A DNA stretch of 64,000 bases from Paractinoplanes toevensis (GTDB taxonomy: Bacteria > Actinomycetota > Actinomycetes > Mycobacteriales > Micromonosporaceae). The notes beneath the pieces are model-generated. The model worked only from the letters and a program-made list of their open reading frames with translations. It ran no database searches and was not told the origin of the DNA. Shown here in pieces: positions 12,310 through 20,206 of the stretch (position 1 is the stretch's first letter; every line of letters starts with the position of its first letter). The stretch lies in the NCBI RefSeq assembly GCF_018332695.1, contig NZ_BOQN01000079.1:1-64000 (forward strand). Direction: 5' to 3'. A program made the translations under genes and the position numbers.

Positions 12310-12963
12310 GTGGATGCCGCTATCAGCCTGGACCAGGCGATCGACCTGACGCGCACCGGTGACATCTGGATCTTCCGCGGCCGTTCCGGCCCCGACCGGG
12401 CGATCCAGACCCTCACCAACAGCCCCGTGAACCATGTCGGGATGTCCCTGGTCATCGAGGACATGCCGCCGCTCATGTGGCACGCCGAACTGGGCAAGTC
12501 CCTGCCCGACCTGTGGTCCGGCACGTTCCAGCGCGGCGTCCAGCTGCACGACCTGCGCGACGCGGTCACGGTCTGGGCCAACCGGTACGGCCAGCGTGGC
12601 TGGCTCCGCCAGCTGGAACCATCGGTGACCCGTCCGATGGAGGACAAAGCCCTCAAGACGGTGGCCCGCCTGGACGGCACCCCGTTCCCGTCGTCGGCGC
12701 AGCTGGCATGGCGCTGGGCGCGCGGCCGGGTGCCCCAGATCCGCCCGCGCCGGTGGCAACGCGGCCCGGTCGGCGATGCCGCCCTCGAGACGGCCTACTG
12801 CGCCGAGGTGGTCGCGGTGACCTACGAGGACATGGGCCTGCTGCCGCCGCGCCACAACCCGAGCTGGTACGACCCGGGCCGCTTCTGGAGCGGCGACGAC
12901 CTGGAACTGTGCGCGGGCTTCACCCTGGGCGACGAGATCGAGGTGGACGTCCCGGCGACGTGA
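12310..12963 (+). CDS. Permuted papain-like amidase, YiiX/YaeF-like
   Basis: This 217-residue protein has the circularly permuted NlpC/P60 pattern in which the catalytic His precedes the Cys. His42 lies in SPVNHVGMSLVI after GDIWIFRG, and Cys164 in ETAYCAEVVA, 122 residues later. Such enzymes (C92 type) act as amidases on peptide or lipid amides. No signal peptide is visible, so it is probably cytoplasmic. The GTG at 12310 is the first plausible start. It is divergent from the 55-residue membrane protein. Family assignment is by motif only. Confidence 0.65.
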   Translation: MDAAISLDQAIDLTRTGDIWIFRGRSGPDRAIQTLTNSPVNHVGMSLVIEDMPPLMWHAELGKSLPDLWSGTFQRGVQLHDLRDAVTVWANRYGQRGWLRQLEPSVTRPMEDKALKTVARLDGTPFPSSAQLAWRWARGRVPQIRPRRWQRGPVGDAALETAYCAEVVAVTYEDMGLLPPRHNPSWYDPGRFWSGDDLELCAGFTLGDEIEVDVPAT

Positions 12964-12997
12964 CGGTGCGCGTCACCGGGACGTGGTGGTCGCCCGA

Positions 12998-14536
12998 TCA
13001 GCGGCGGCCGACGCGGCTGGCGGAGGAGAAAGCGGCCGCGCCGCTGCTCCGGCCGGCCGTCGACGTGGTGGCGGCCCCGCTCCGGCCGCGGTTCCCGCCG
13101 CCGGTGGAGCCGCCCGAACGGCCGCTGCCGGCCGACGACTCCGAGGTGTGGATCAGCGGTGCCGCGCCGCGGCCGCGGCCGCGGTTCGCGCGGGACGGCT
13201 GAGCGCCCCCACCGCGCTGCTTCGGCCGGTCGCCCCCGTCCGCCTGCCCGGCCCGCGAAGACTGCCCGGCACGGGACGGCTGAGCGGCCCGCGAGGGCTG
13301 ACCGGTCCGGGCGGACTGGCCGGCCCGGGACGACTGTGCCGGCCGAGACGGCTGGGGCGCGGGTGCCGTCACGAAGCGACGCTCGCCCGGGGCCAGCTCG
13401 GAGAGCAGCGGGTCACCGGGGCGGGTGCGGTTGGTGGTGGGGCGGACGCCGGCCTTGCGGGTCAGGTCGCGGACCTCGGCCTGCTGGTCGTCGGTCATCA
13501 GGGTGATGACCGTGCCCTGCGCGCCGGCCCGTGCCGTGCGGCCGGAGCGGTGCAGGTAGGCCTTGTGCTCCACCGGCGGGTCGGCGTGGATCACCAGGGC
13601 GACGTCGTCGACGTGGATGCCGCGGGCCGCGATGTCGGTGGCCACCAGCGTCTCGGCGCTGCCGTCGGAGAAGGCGGCCAGGTTGCGGTTGCGGGCGTTC
13701 TGCGCGAGGTTGCCGTGCAGCTCGACCGCGGGCACGCCGGCGCCGATGAGTTGCTTGGTGAGGACCTTCGCGCGGCGCTTGGTGCGGGTGAAGACCACCG
13801 AGCGGCCGGGTGCCGAGAGCAGGTCGACCAGGACGCCGAAGCGGTCGTCGCCGCGCACGTGCAGCACGTGGTGGGACATCTCGACCGGGGCCTCGGTGGC
13901 CGAGTCGACGGAGTGCGTCACCGGCTTGTTCATGAAGCGCTTGACCAGCACGTCGACCCCGTTGTCGAGGGTGGCCGAGAAGAGCAGTCGCTGGCCGTTG
14001 CGCGGGGTCTGCTCGAGCAGGCGGCGCACCACCGGCAGGAAGCCGAGGTCGGCCATGTGGTCGGCCTCGTCCAGCACGGTCACCTCGACCGAGTCGAGCG
14101 AGGCGTGGCCGTTGCGCAGGTGGTCGTCGAGCCGGCCGGGACAGGCCACCAGCACGTCGACGCCGGCCGCGAGGCCCTTGATCTGCGGGTTTGCCCCGAC
14201 GCCGCCGAAGACGACGAGGGTGCGTAGGCCCAGGACCGCGGCGAGCGGTGCCAGGGCGGCGTCGATCTGGGTCGCCAGCTCACGGGTGGGCGCCAGGATC
14301 AGCGCCCGCGGCCGGCGCGGCTTGCGCGGCGACTTGGAGGCGGCGAGGCGGGCCAGCAGCGGCAGCGCGAACGCATACGTCTTGCCGGAGCCGGTGCGGC
14401 CGCGGCCGAGAACATCTCGGCCGGCGAGCGAGTCCGGCAGCGTGGCGGCCTGGATCGGGAACGGGGTGGTGATGCCGAGGCCGGCGAGCGCCTGCGTCAG
14501 GGCGGCGGGCACACCGAGCTCGGAAAAGGTCAACAT
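12998..14536 (-). CDS. DEAD-box ATP-dependent RNA helicase
   Basis: This 512-residue RhlE-like helicase unwinds RNA. Motifs in order are the Q motif (PFPIQAATLP), motif I GRTGSGKT (residues 46-53), PTRELA, motif II DEAD (VLDEADHMADLGF), SAT, and the C-terminal HRSGRTARAG. From about residue 370 the protein becomes a disordered tail. It holds a run of degenerate Ser-Arg-Ala-Gly-Gln units, then Arg/Gly-rich RNA-binding sequence ending in basic residues. The tail length is unusual but is typical of cold-shock and ribosome-assembly helicases in actinobacteria. Confidence 0.93.
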   Translation of the reverse strand: MLTFSELGVPAALTQALAGLGITTPFPIQAATLPDSLAGRDVLGRGRTGSGKTYAFALPLLARLAASKSPRKPRRPRALILAPTRELATQIDAALAPLAAVLGLRTLVVFGGVGANPQIKGLAAGVDVLVACPGRLDDHLRNGHASLDSVEVTVLDEADHMADLGFLPVVRRLLEQTPRNGQRLLFSATLDNGVDVLVKRFMNKPVTHSVDSATEAPVEMSHHVLHVRGDDRFGVLVDLLSAPGRSVVFTRTKRRAKVLTKQLIGAGVPAVELHGNLAQNARNRNLAAFSDGSAETLVATDIAARGIHVDDVALVIHADPPVEHKAYLHRSGRTARAGAQGTVITLMTDDQQAEVRDLTRKAGVRPTTNRTRPGDPLLSELAPGERRFVTAPAPQPSRPAQSSRAGQSARTGQPSRAAQPSRAGQSSRAGQADGGDRPKQRGGGAQPSRANRGRGRGAAPLIHTSESSAGSGRSGGSTGGGNRGRSGAATTSTAGRSSGAAAFSSASRVGRR

Positions 14537-14655
14537 GTAGTGGGAACTCCAAAGATGGTCAGGGGATCAAGACTACCCGCAGGTTCGCGAAGCAACCGTG
14601 CTGCACCCGTACGGGACCTGCTTAGCACTCAATCGCCATCACCGTTCTCCTCAGT

Positions 14656-14680
14656 GCCCGGGACTACCCCCAACCCGGGC
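14656..14680 (+). promoter_or_regulatory. Leader hairpin before the sigma-factor gene
   Basis: A perfect 7-bp stem (GCCCGGG / CCCGGGC) with an 11-base loop ends just before the Shine-Dalgarno region (GAGGAGA, 14689-14695). It could modulate translation or transcription of the sigma gene. The 16 bases CCGCGAGGAGATCCCC around the ribosome site also occur in both copies of the dispersed repeat. Confidence 0.35.
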
Positions 14681-14705
14681 GTTACCGCGAGGAGATCCCC
14701 CAACT

Positions 14706-15560
14706 ATGAGCGGTGCCCCCGTTGTTGTCGCTGACCGCCGCCGTTCGGACATCGTCCAGGAACACATGCCGCTCGTCGGTCACCTGGTCCGGGAGATGCT
14801 GGCCCGGGTTCCGGCGCACGTCAACCGCGACGACCTGATGTCCGCCGGCTATGCGGCCCTGGTGCACGCGGCCCGTGGTTTCGACGCCGACCGTGGCGTC
14901 CCGTTCGGCCGCTTCGCGGCGGCCCGGGTGCGTGGCGCCCTGCTGGACGAGCTGCGTGGCCTGGACTGGGCCAGCCGCTCGGTGCGGCAGCGGGCCCGGC
15001 GTACCGACGCGGCGCGCCAGGAGCTGACCGCCAAGCTGGGCCGCACCCCGACGGTGCAGGAGGTCGCCGAGCACATGGGTGTCTCGGTGGAGGACATCGA
15101 GACCGCCGATGACGACGTGCACCGCGCGGTGGTGTTCAGCCTGCAGGGTTTCGCGACCGCGGCGGCCGACGACATGGTCACCGAGCCGAGTCTCGGCCCG
15201 GAGGAGATGCTGATCCGCCGGGAGCGGTTCGGCTACCTCAAGCACGCGGTGGACGCGCTGCCGGACCGGTTGCGCACGGTGGTGCAGGGTTACTTCTTCG
15301 ACGAGCGGCCGATGGCCCGGATCGCCGAGGAGCTGGGTGTCACCGAGTCGCGCGTGTCGCAGCTGCGCGCCGAGGCCCTGGGCCTGCTGCGGGACGGCCT
15401 GAACACGCACCTGGACCCGGCCCTGGCCGCGGAGACCCCGCCCAAGGAGGGCTGTGTGGCCCGCCGCCGCTCGGCCTACTACGAGCAGATCGGGGTGCGC
15501 GGCACGCTGCACTCCCGGCTGGCGATGACCAGCCCGGACGGAATGCCGCGGGCCGCCTAG
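14706..15560 (+). CDS. FliA/WhiG-type RNA polymerase sigma factor, paralogue 1
   Basis: This 284-residue sigma-70 group 3 factor has region 2 (HMPLVGHLVREMLARVP, then GVPFGRFAAARVRGALLDELR), region 3 (GRTPTVQEVAEHMGVSVEDI) and region 4 (GVTESRVSQLRAEALGLLRDG). The SRVSQL recognition helix is the FliA/WhiG hallmark. A conserved tail, RRRSAYY...SRLAMT, follows region 4 and recurs in the second factor at 18631-19551. The ATG at 14706 follows GAGGAGA. In motile Actinoplanes such factors drive flagellar and spore-release genes; that role is inferred here. No flagellar genes are in the window. Confidence 0.9.
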   Translation: MSGAPVVVADRRRSDIVQEHMPLVGHLVREMLARVPAHVNRDDLMSAGYAALVHAARGFDADRGVPFGRFAAARVRGALLDELRGLDWASRSVRQRARRTDAARQELTAKLGRTPTVQEVAEHMGVSVEDIETADDDVHRAVVFSLQGFATAAADDMVTEPSLGPEEMLIRRERFGYLKHAVDALPDRLRTVVQGYFFDERPMARIAEELGVTESRVSQLRAEALGLLRDGLNTHLDPALAAETPPKEGCVARRRSAYYEQIGVRGTLHSRLAMTSPDGMPRAA

Positions 15561-15574
15561 AGCGAACCGGACGG

Positions 15575-15603
15575 TGCCCGCCGCCCGAACCGGGCGGCGG
15601 GCA
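15575..15603. terminator. Bidirectional hairpin terminator
   Basis: A perfect 12-bp stem (TGCCCGCCGCCC / GGGCGGCGGGCA, loop GAACC) lies between the convergent sigma-factor and lipoprotein genes. It serves both strands. Confidence 0.8.
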
Positions 15604-15610
15604 ACGGACG

Positions 15611-16123
15611 TCAGCCCGCGCAGGTGCCGGCCTTCTTCTGCGCGGCGATGGCCTTGGCCGCGCCGAGCTTGTAGAGCGCCAGGCCTTCCTTGGCCGGCTC
15701 CAGCTTCCAGGCGTTGTTCTCGTACACCATCGTGTACGACTGGGCCGCCACCAGCTGCTTGGCGATCACGATCGCCTTGTCCTGGCCCTCCATCCGGGCA
15801 CTGGTGAGCTGGATCGCCAGGCCCTTGCGGGAGCAGGCCTGGTTCAGCTTGACGTAGTCGTCCTTGCTGATCGACTGCTTGCCGGCCGAGGTGTACATGT
15901 CCCAGGCGCCGGCGAAGTCGCCGCCGGCGAAGCGGTCGAAGACGGTCTGCGCGGCGGCGCGGGCGCCTTCCACGGTCTTCGGCTCGGGGCCACCGGCCGC
16001 AGCCGCGGCCGCGTTGCCGGCCGGCTCGTCGTCGTCGCCGGAGCAGGCGGTGACGAGGGTGAGGGCAGCGACCGCGGTGAGGGCGAGCGCGCCGAAACGT
16101 CGGATCGGGTGGTCGTGGGTCAT
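15611..16123 (-). CDS. Secreted lipoprotein, unknown function
   Basis: This 170-residue lipoprotein has a signal peptide ending in LVTAC (Cys27), an Asp/Glu and Ala-rich tether, then a small domain containing AGAWDMYTSAGKQSISKDDYVKL. That reads like the NTF2-like fold of DUF4878 proteins, which bind or sense at the cell surface. The start at 16123 is chosen because it gives a normal signal peptide; the frame is open upstream but without sensible sequence. It is divergent from helD with an AT-rich control region between. Confidence 0.7.
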   Translation of the reverse strand: MTHDHPIRRFGALALTAVAALTLVTACSGDDDEPAGNAAAAAAGGPEPKTVEGARAAAQTVFDRFAGGDFAGAWDMYTSAGKQSISKDDYVKLNQACSRKGLAIQLTSARMEGQDKAIVIAKQLVAAQSYTMVYENNAWKLEPAKEGLALYKLGAAKAIAAQKKAGTCAG

Positions 16124-16248
16124 GCCGGGACTAATCGGGATCGACCGTTGCGCGTAACGGCTCGCCAGCGAACTTGACGGATTGATGACACTTCCGTGGA
16201 GCGCCGTTACCCCAGTGACCCTGGTGTATTCTGAGCGATTGTCGAGGC

Positions 16249-16277
16249 AATAAAAAAAGACGCTCAAGATATGAGCG
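16249..16277 (-). terminator. Intrinsic-terminator-like hairpin with T-run
   Basis: On the minus strand the stem CGCTCA-TATCT-TGAGCG is followed by TCTTTTTTTATT. This is a textbook intrinsic terminator shape and is rare in a G+C-rich genome. It lies between the divergent helD and lipoprotein genes, so it would stop only antisense transcripts coming from the helD start region or a short leader RNA of the lipoprotein gene. Alternatively the dyad is an operator. Confidence 0.5.
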
Positions 16278-16313
16278 CCATCGCGACGAATGATAGCACA
16301 AAGGGGAGTGGCA

Positions 16314-18578
16314 TTGTCAAGTTTCGCCGCGGAACAGGCGTACCTCACCACCCTCTACGAACGGCTGGACAGCCTGCGCGATCAGGCTGACCAGCGACTC
16401 AAGGCGATTTTGCTGGAGTCCGGCGGCACCCCGCAGGGCCGTGCTCAGCGCGAGGCCAACCGCAGCCATTACGCCGAGCAACTGGCTCAGATGAACGCCG
16501 TGGAGAACGGCCTGTGTTTCGGCCGCCTCGATTTCCACACCGACGAAAAGCGCTACATCGGCCGGCTCGGACTGTCCGCTCCGGAACACGATCGTGACCC
16601 CCTGCTGGTCGACTGGCGGGCCCCCGCCGCCCGCCCCTTCTACCTGGCGACCGCGGTGTCGCCGGACGGCGTGACCCGGCGCCGGCACCTGCGCACCAAG
16701 GGCCGCACGCTGACCGCGATCGACGACGAGGTGCTCGACCTCGAGGCAGGCGCCACCGGCGGCCGGGAGGACGTGACCGGCGAGGCGGCGCTGCTGTCCG
16801 CGCTCACCGCCGAACGCACCGGCCGGATGCGCGACATCGTCGAGACCATCCAGCCCGAGCAGGACGAGGTGATCCGGGCCGAGCTCAACGGCATCATGGT
16901 GGTGCAGGGCGGGCCGGGCACCGGCAAGACCGCGGTGGCGCTGCACCGCGCCGCCTACCTGCTCTACACCTACCGCGCTCAGCTCACCAAGCAGGGCGTG
17001 CTGATCCTCGGGCCGAACACCACGTTCCTGCGCTACATCTCCCAGGTGCTGCCGTCACTGGCCGAGACCGGGGTGCTGCTGGCGACGCTGGGCGACATGT
17101 TCCCGGGCGTGCGCGCGCGGGCCGTCGAGTCGCCGGCGGTGGCCGCGGTGAAGGGCCGGCTCGGCATGCTCGAGGTGCTGGCCCGGGCGGTCGAGGACCG
17201 GCAGACCGTGCCCGGCGACTACATCGAGGTCGACCACGACGGTTACCCACTGCGCATCGAGCGCAGCGTGCTGGAGGACGCCCGGGCCGCGGCCCGCCGC
17301 TCCGGGCGCCCGCACAACGTGGCGCGGGGCGTCTTCGTGACCGAGGCGATCCACGCGCTGAGCCTGCAGATCGCCGAGCGGATCGGCGCCGACCCACTCG
17401 GCGGGGAAAATCTACTGTCCGAAGCGGACCTCGCCGAGACCCGCCGCGAACTGCGCGAGGACATCGACGTGCAGATGGCGCTGTTCGACTTCTGGCCGGT
17501 GCTCACCCCGCGCCAGGTGCTGCGCGACCTGCTCAGCGATCCCGACCGGCTGGCGTCGGCGGGCGGCGACCCGCTGCTGCTCCGCGCGCGGGACCACCGG
17601 TTCACGCCGGCCGACGTGCCGCTGCTCGACGAGCTGGCCGACCTGCTCGGCGTCGACGAGACGCTGCAGAAACGGCAGGCGGCGCAGGAGCGGCGCGAGG
17701 CGATCGAGTACGCCGAGGGCGTCCTGGAGATCGTCGAGGGCTCACGCTCGCTGGACTTCGAGGACCAGGAGGAGGAGATCCTCTCCGCGATCGACGTGGT
17801 CGACGCGAGCGCGTTCGTCGAACGGCACGAGGTGATCGACACCCGCACCGCGGCCGAGCGGGCCGCCGCCGACCGCAACTGGGTCTTCGGTCACGTGATC
17901 GTCGACGAGGCACAGGAGCTGTCCCCGATGGCCTGGCGGTTGCTGATGCGCCGCTGCCCGAGCCGCTCGATGACGGTGGTCGGCGACGTCGCGCAGACCT
18001 CGGAACTGGCCGGCACCACCGGCTGGGACCAGGTATTCGAGCCCTACGTCGCGCAGCGCTGGAACCTGGTCGAGCTGACCGTCAACTACCGCACGCCGGC
18101 CGAGGTGATGGCGGTCGCGGCCGATGTCCTGGCCGCGGTCGACCCGGCGCTGCAACCGCCCCGGTCGGTGCGGTCCGCGGGCGTCGCGCCCTGGTCACTC
18201 CGGGTGCCGCGGGCCGCGCTTCCCGCGGAGACAATTGCGGCCGTACGGCTGGAAGCCGCCGAGGTCGGCGACGGCCGGGTCGGGGTGCTCGTGCCCACGG
18301 CGCTGGCCGAGGAACTGGGCCGGCAGCTGGTCGAGGCGGTGCCCGGCGCGGCCGTGGGAGAACAGCCCGACCTGCTCAACCAGGTGGTGCTGATGACCGT
18401 ACGGCAAGCGAAGGGTCTGGAATTCGACGCGGTGATCGTGGTCGAGCCGGACGAGATCATCGCGGAGTCCCCGCGCGGTCTGTCCGATCTCTACGTGGCC
18501 GTCACCCGGGCCACCCGCCGCCTCGGCGTCCTGCACAGCGCCGATCTGCCCAAGGTGCTCGGCGCACTGGCGGACTGA
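16314..18578 (+). CDS. HelD-family RNA polymerase recycling ATPase (class II)
   Basis: This protein of about 754 residues belongs to the HelD group of UvrD-like helicases. They clear stalled RNA polymerase from DNA and, in some actinobacteria (HelR), displace rifamycin. It has an N-terminal coiled arm (residues 1-65), the family segment DPLLVDWRAPAARPFY, Walker A GGPGTGKT (199-206), motif II DEAQ (VIVDEAQELSPMAWR), VGDVAQTSELAGTTGW, and a C-terminal helicase half with VRQAKGLEFDAVIV and YVAVTRATRRLGVL. I place the start at TTG 16314, five bases after AGGGGAG; the ATG at 16290 lacks a ribosome site. Confidence 0.88.
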   Translation: MSSFAAEQAYLTTLYERLDSLRDQADQRLKAILLESGGTPQGRAQREANRSHYAEQLAQMNAVENGLCFGRLDFHTDEKRYIGRLGLSAPEHDRDPLLVDWRAPAARPFYLATAVSPDGVTRRRHLRTKGRTLTAIDDEVLDLEAGATGGREDVTGEAALLSALTAERTGRMRDIVETIQPEQDEVIRAELNGIMVVQGGPGTGKTAVALHRAAYLLYTYRAQLTKQGVLILGPNTTFLRYISQVLPSLAETGVLLATLGDMFPGVRARAVESPAVAAVKGRLGMLEVLARAVEDRQTVPGDYIEVDHDGYPLRIERSVLEDARAAARRSGRPHNVARGVFVTEAIHALSLQIAERIGADPLGGENLLSEADLAETRRELREDIDVQMALFDFWPVLTPRQVLRDLLSDPDRLASAGGDPLLLRARDHRFTPADVPLLDELADLLGVDETLQKRQAAQERREAIEYAEGVLEIVEGSRSLDFEDQEEEILSAIDVVDASAFVERHEVIDTRTAAERAAADRNWVFGHVIVDEAQELSPMAWRLLMRRCPSRSMTVVGDVAQTSELAGTTGWDQVFEPYVAQRWNLVELTVNYRTPAEVMAVAADVLAAVDPALQPPRSVRSAGVAPWSLRVPRAALPAETIAAVRLEAAEVGDGRVGVLVPTALAEELGRQLVEAVPGAAVGEQPDLLNQVVLMTVRQAKGLEFDAVIVVEPDEIIAESPRGLSDLYVAVTRATRRLGVLHSADLPKVLGALAD

Positions 18579-18585
18579 ACCGGAA

Positions 18586-18615
18586 CGGGCCCGGCGTCGA
18601 TAGACGCCGGGCCCG
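18586..18615. terminator. Bidirectional hairpin terminator
   Basis: A perfect 13-bp stem with a GATA tetraloop lies between the convergent helD and sigma-factor genes. The arms are CGGGCCCGGCGTC and GACGCCGGGCCCG. Confidence 0.85.
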
Positions 18616-18630
18616 GAAAATCCTGAAAAA

Positions 18631-19551
18631 TCAGGCAACTGCCGCCGGCGTACGCAGCGTGCGGCCGTACGTGGTGTGGCCGTGCGCGTTGGTCATCGCG
18701 AGCCGGCTGGTCATCGACGTGTTGTTCGCGATGTTGGCGTAGTAGCTGGCGCGGCGGCGGGCCGTGATGCTGTCCGGGTTGTCCGGCACCGGGGCCAGGT
18801 CCGGGTTCAGGTGCGTGTTCAGGCCGTCCTTGAGCAGCGACAGCGCCTCGGCCCGCAGCTGGCTGATCCGGCTCTCGGTCACGCCGAGGTCGGCGGCGAT
18901 GTCGGCCATCGGGCGCTCGTTGAGGAAGTACTCGGTGATGACGACCTGCAGCCGGTCCGGCAGCGAGCCGATCGCGTGGTGCAGGTAGCCGATCTGCTCA
19001 CGGCGCAGCAGCATGTCCTCCGGGCCCGGCGTCTTCTCGGTGACCAGGTCGTCGGCGCTGCTGGTGGTGAAGCCCTGCAGCGACAGCACGGTCGCGCGCT
19101 GCACGTCGGTGTCGGTGCGCTGCAGGTCGTTGGTGGTGGTGCCGAGGGCCTGGGCCAGCTCGTCCGAGGTCGGCGTGCGGCCGAGCGTGGTGGTCAGCTG
19201 CTGGCGGGTGGTGTCGGTGGCGCGGGCCTTGGTGCGCACCGAGCGGGTGGCCCAGTCGAGGGCGCGCAGCTCGTCCAGGATGGCGCCGCGGATCCGGGTG
19301 CTGGCGAAGCGGTGGAACGGGATGCCGCGCTCCGGGTCCCAGCCGCGGGCCGCGGTCACCAGCGCGTGCAGGCCGGCGCTGGTGAGGTCGTCCCGGTGGA
19401 TGTGGTTGGGGATCCGGGTCAGCATGTCCCGCACCAGGTGGCCGACCAGCGGCATGTGGGTGCGGATCAGCTCCTCCTGCTCGGCGGCGGAGAGCACCGT
19501 AGCGGCGGGCGCGGTCGCGGCGTCGGCTGCGTTCGTCACGATGGTGTTCAT
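18631..19551 (-). CDS. FliA/WhiG-type RNA polymerase sigma factor, paralogue 2
   Basis: This 306-residue sigma factor is clearly paralogous to the one at 14706-15560. It has HMPLVGHLVRDMLTRIPNH, GIPFHRFASTRIRGAILDEL, GRTPTSDELAQALGTTTNDL and GVTESRISQLRAEALSLLKD. Both share the tail pattern RRR-x-x-YY ... SRLAMT after region 4, which is beyond the usual end of FliA proteins. The start follows GGGGGAAC. It differs most in the N-terminal 25 residues and in the last 20. A distinct promoter subset or developmental timing is likely but not visible here. Confidence 0.9.
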   Translation of the reverse strand: MNTIVTNAADAATAPAATVLSAAEQEELIRTHMPLVGHLVRDMLTRIPNHIHRDDLTSAGLHALVTAARGWDPERGIPFHRFASTRIRGAILDELRALDWATRSVRTKARATDTTRQQLTTTLGRTPTSDELAQALGTTTNDLQRTDTDVQRATVLSLQGFTTSSADDLVTEKTPGPEDMLLRREQIGYLHHAIGSLPDRLQVVITEYFLNERPMADIAADLGVTESRISQLRAEALSLLKDGLNTHLNPDLAPVPDNPDSITARRRASYYANIANNTSMTSRLAMTNAHGHTTYGRTLRTPAAVA

Positions 19552-19705
19552 GTAAGTTCCCCCGGTTTTGTTGGTCGGGCGGCCCGTGGGCTACCCGGCT
19601 GACAGGAGGAAACTTTGGTCGGCCTGGGGTACGACTTTCGGTCACGACCAGGTGCGTAACGGTTGCCGTGTTTGGCTACTTGCCATCGGCGGGCACGCTG
19701 GTCCC

Positions 19706-20206
19706 ATGGACCTCTCCGACACCGGCACCACCGTGAACGTCATCGCCGGGATCGTGATCGCGCTGGGAGTCGTGGGGGTGGTGATTCCGGTGCTTCCGGG
19801 GTTGCTGCTGAGCTGGCTCGGCGTGCTGGCGTGGGCGCTGCTCGGCGACGCGACGGGCACCGTCAAGTGGTTGGTGCTGGTGATCGCCACGCTGGTGGCG
19901 ACGCTCGGCGCGCTGGTGAAATACCTGCTCCCGGGCCGGCGGCTGAAGAGCGCCGGGATTCCCAACACGGCGCTGCTGGCCGGCGGCGCGCTCGGCGTGG
20001 TCGGTTTCTTCGTGATCCCGGTGGTCGGGCTGATCCTCGGCTTCGTGCTCGGAGTGTTCCTGGTCGAGCAGGCGCGGCTCGGGCCCGGTCAGGCCTGGCC
20101 GTCGACCAAGAAAGCGCTCGGCGCGGCCGGAATGGCCATGCTGATCGAGTTCACCGCCGCGCTCGGCGTCGCCGTGGTCTGGGTGTTCGGCCTCATCCTC
20201 GCCTGA
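19706..20206 (+). CDS. DUF456 integral membrane protein
   Basis: This 166-residue protein has about five membrane helices and the glycine-rich DUF456 pattern (VVIPVLPGLLLSWLGVLAWAL, then GALGVVGFFVIPVVGLILG). The family's function is unknown. I choose the ATG at 19706; the frame is open upstream but reads as non-coding. The last 14 bases overlap the 3' end of the carboxypeptidase gene on the other strand. Confidence 0.85.
   Translation: MDLSDTGTTVNVIAGIVIALGVVGVVIPVLPGLLLSWLGVLAWALLGDATGTVKWLVLVIATLVATLGALVKYLLPGRRLKSAGIPNTALLAGGALGVVGFFVIPVVGLILGFVLGVFLVEQARLGPGQAWPSTKKALGAAGMAMLIEFTAALGVAVVWVFGLILA

Noticed and set aside
14560..14700. FliA-type promoter (CTCA-N15-GCCGAA form) near the sigma genes
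   Set aside because: No convincing match with correct spacing was found upstream of either sigma gene or the small unknown genes.
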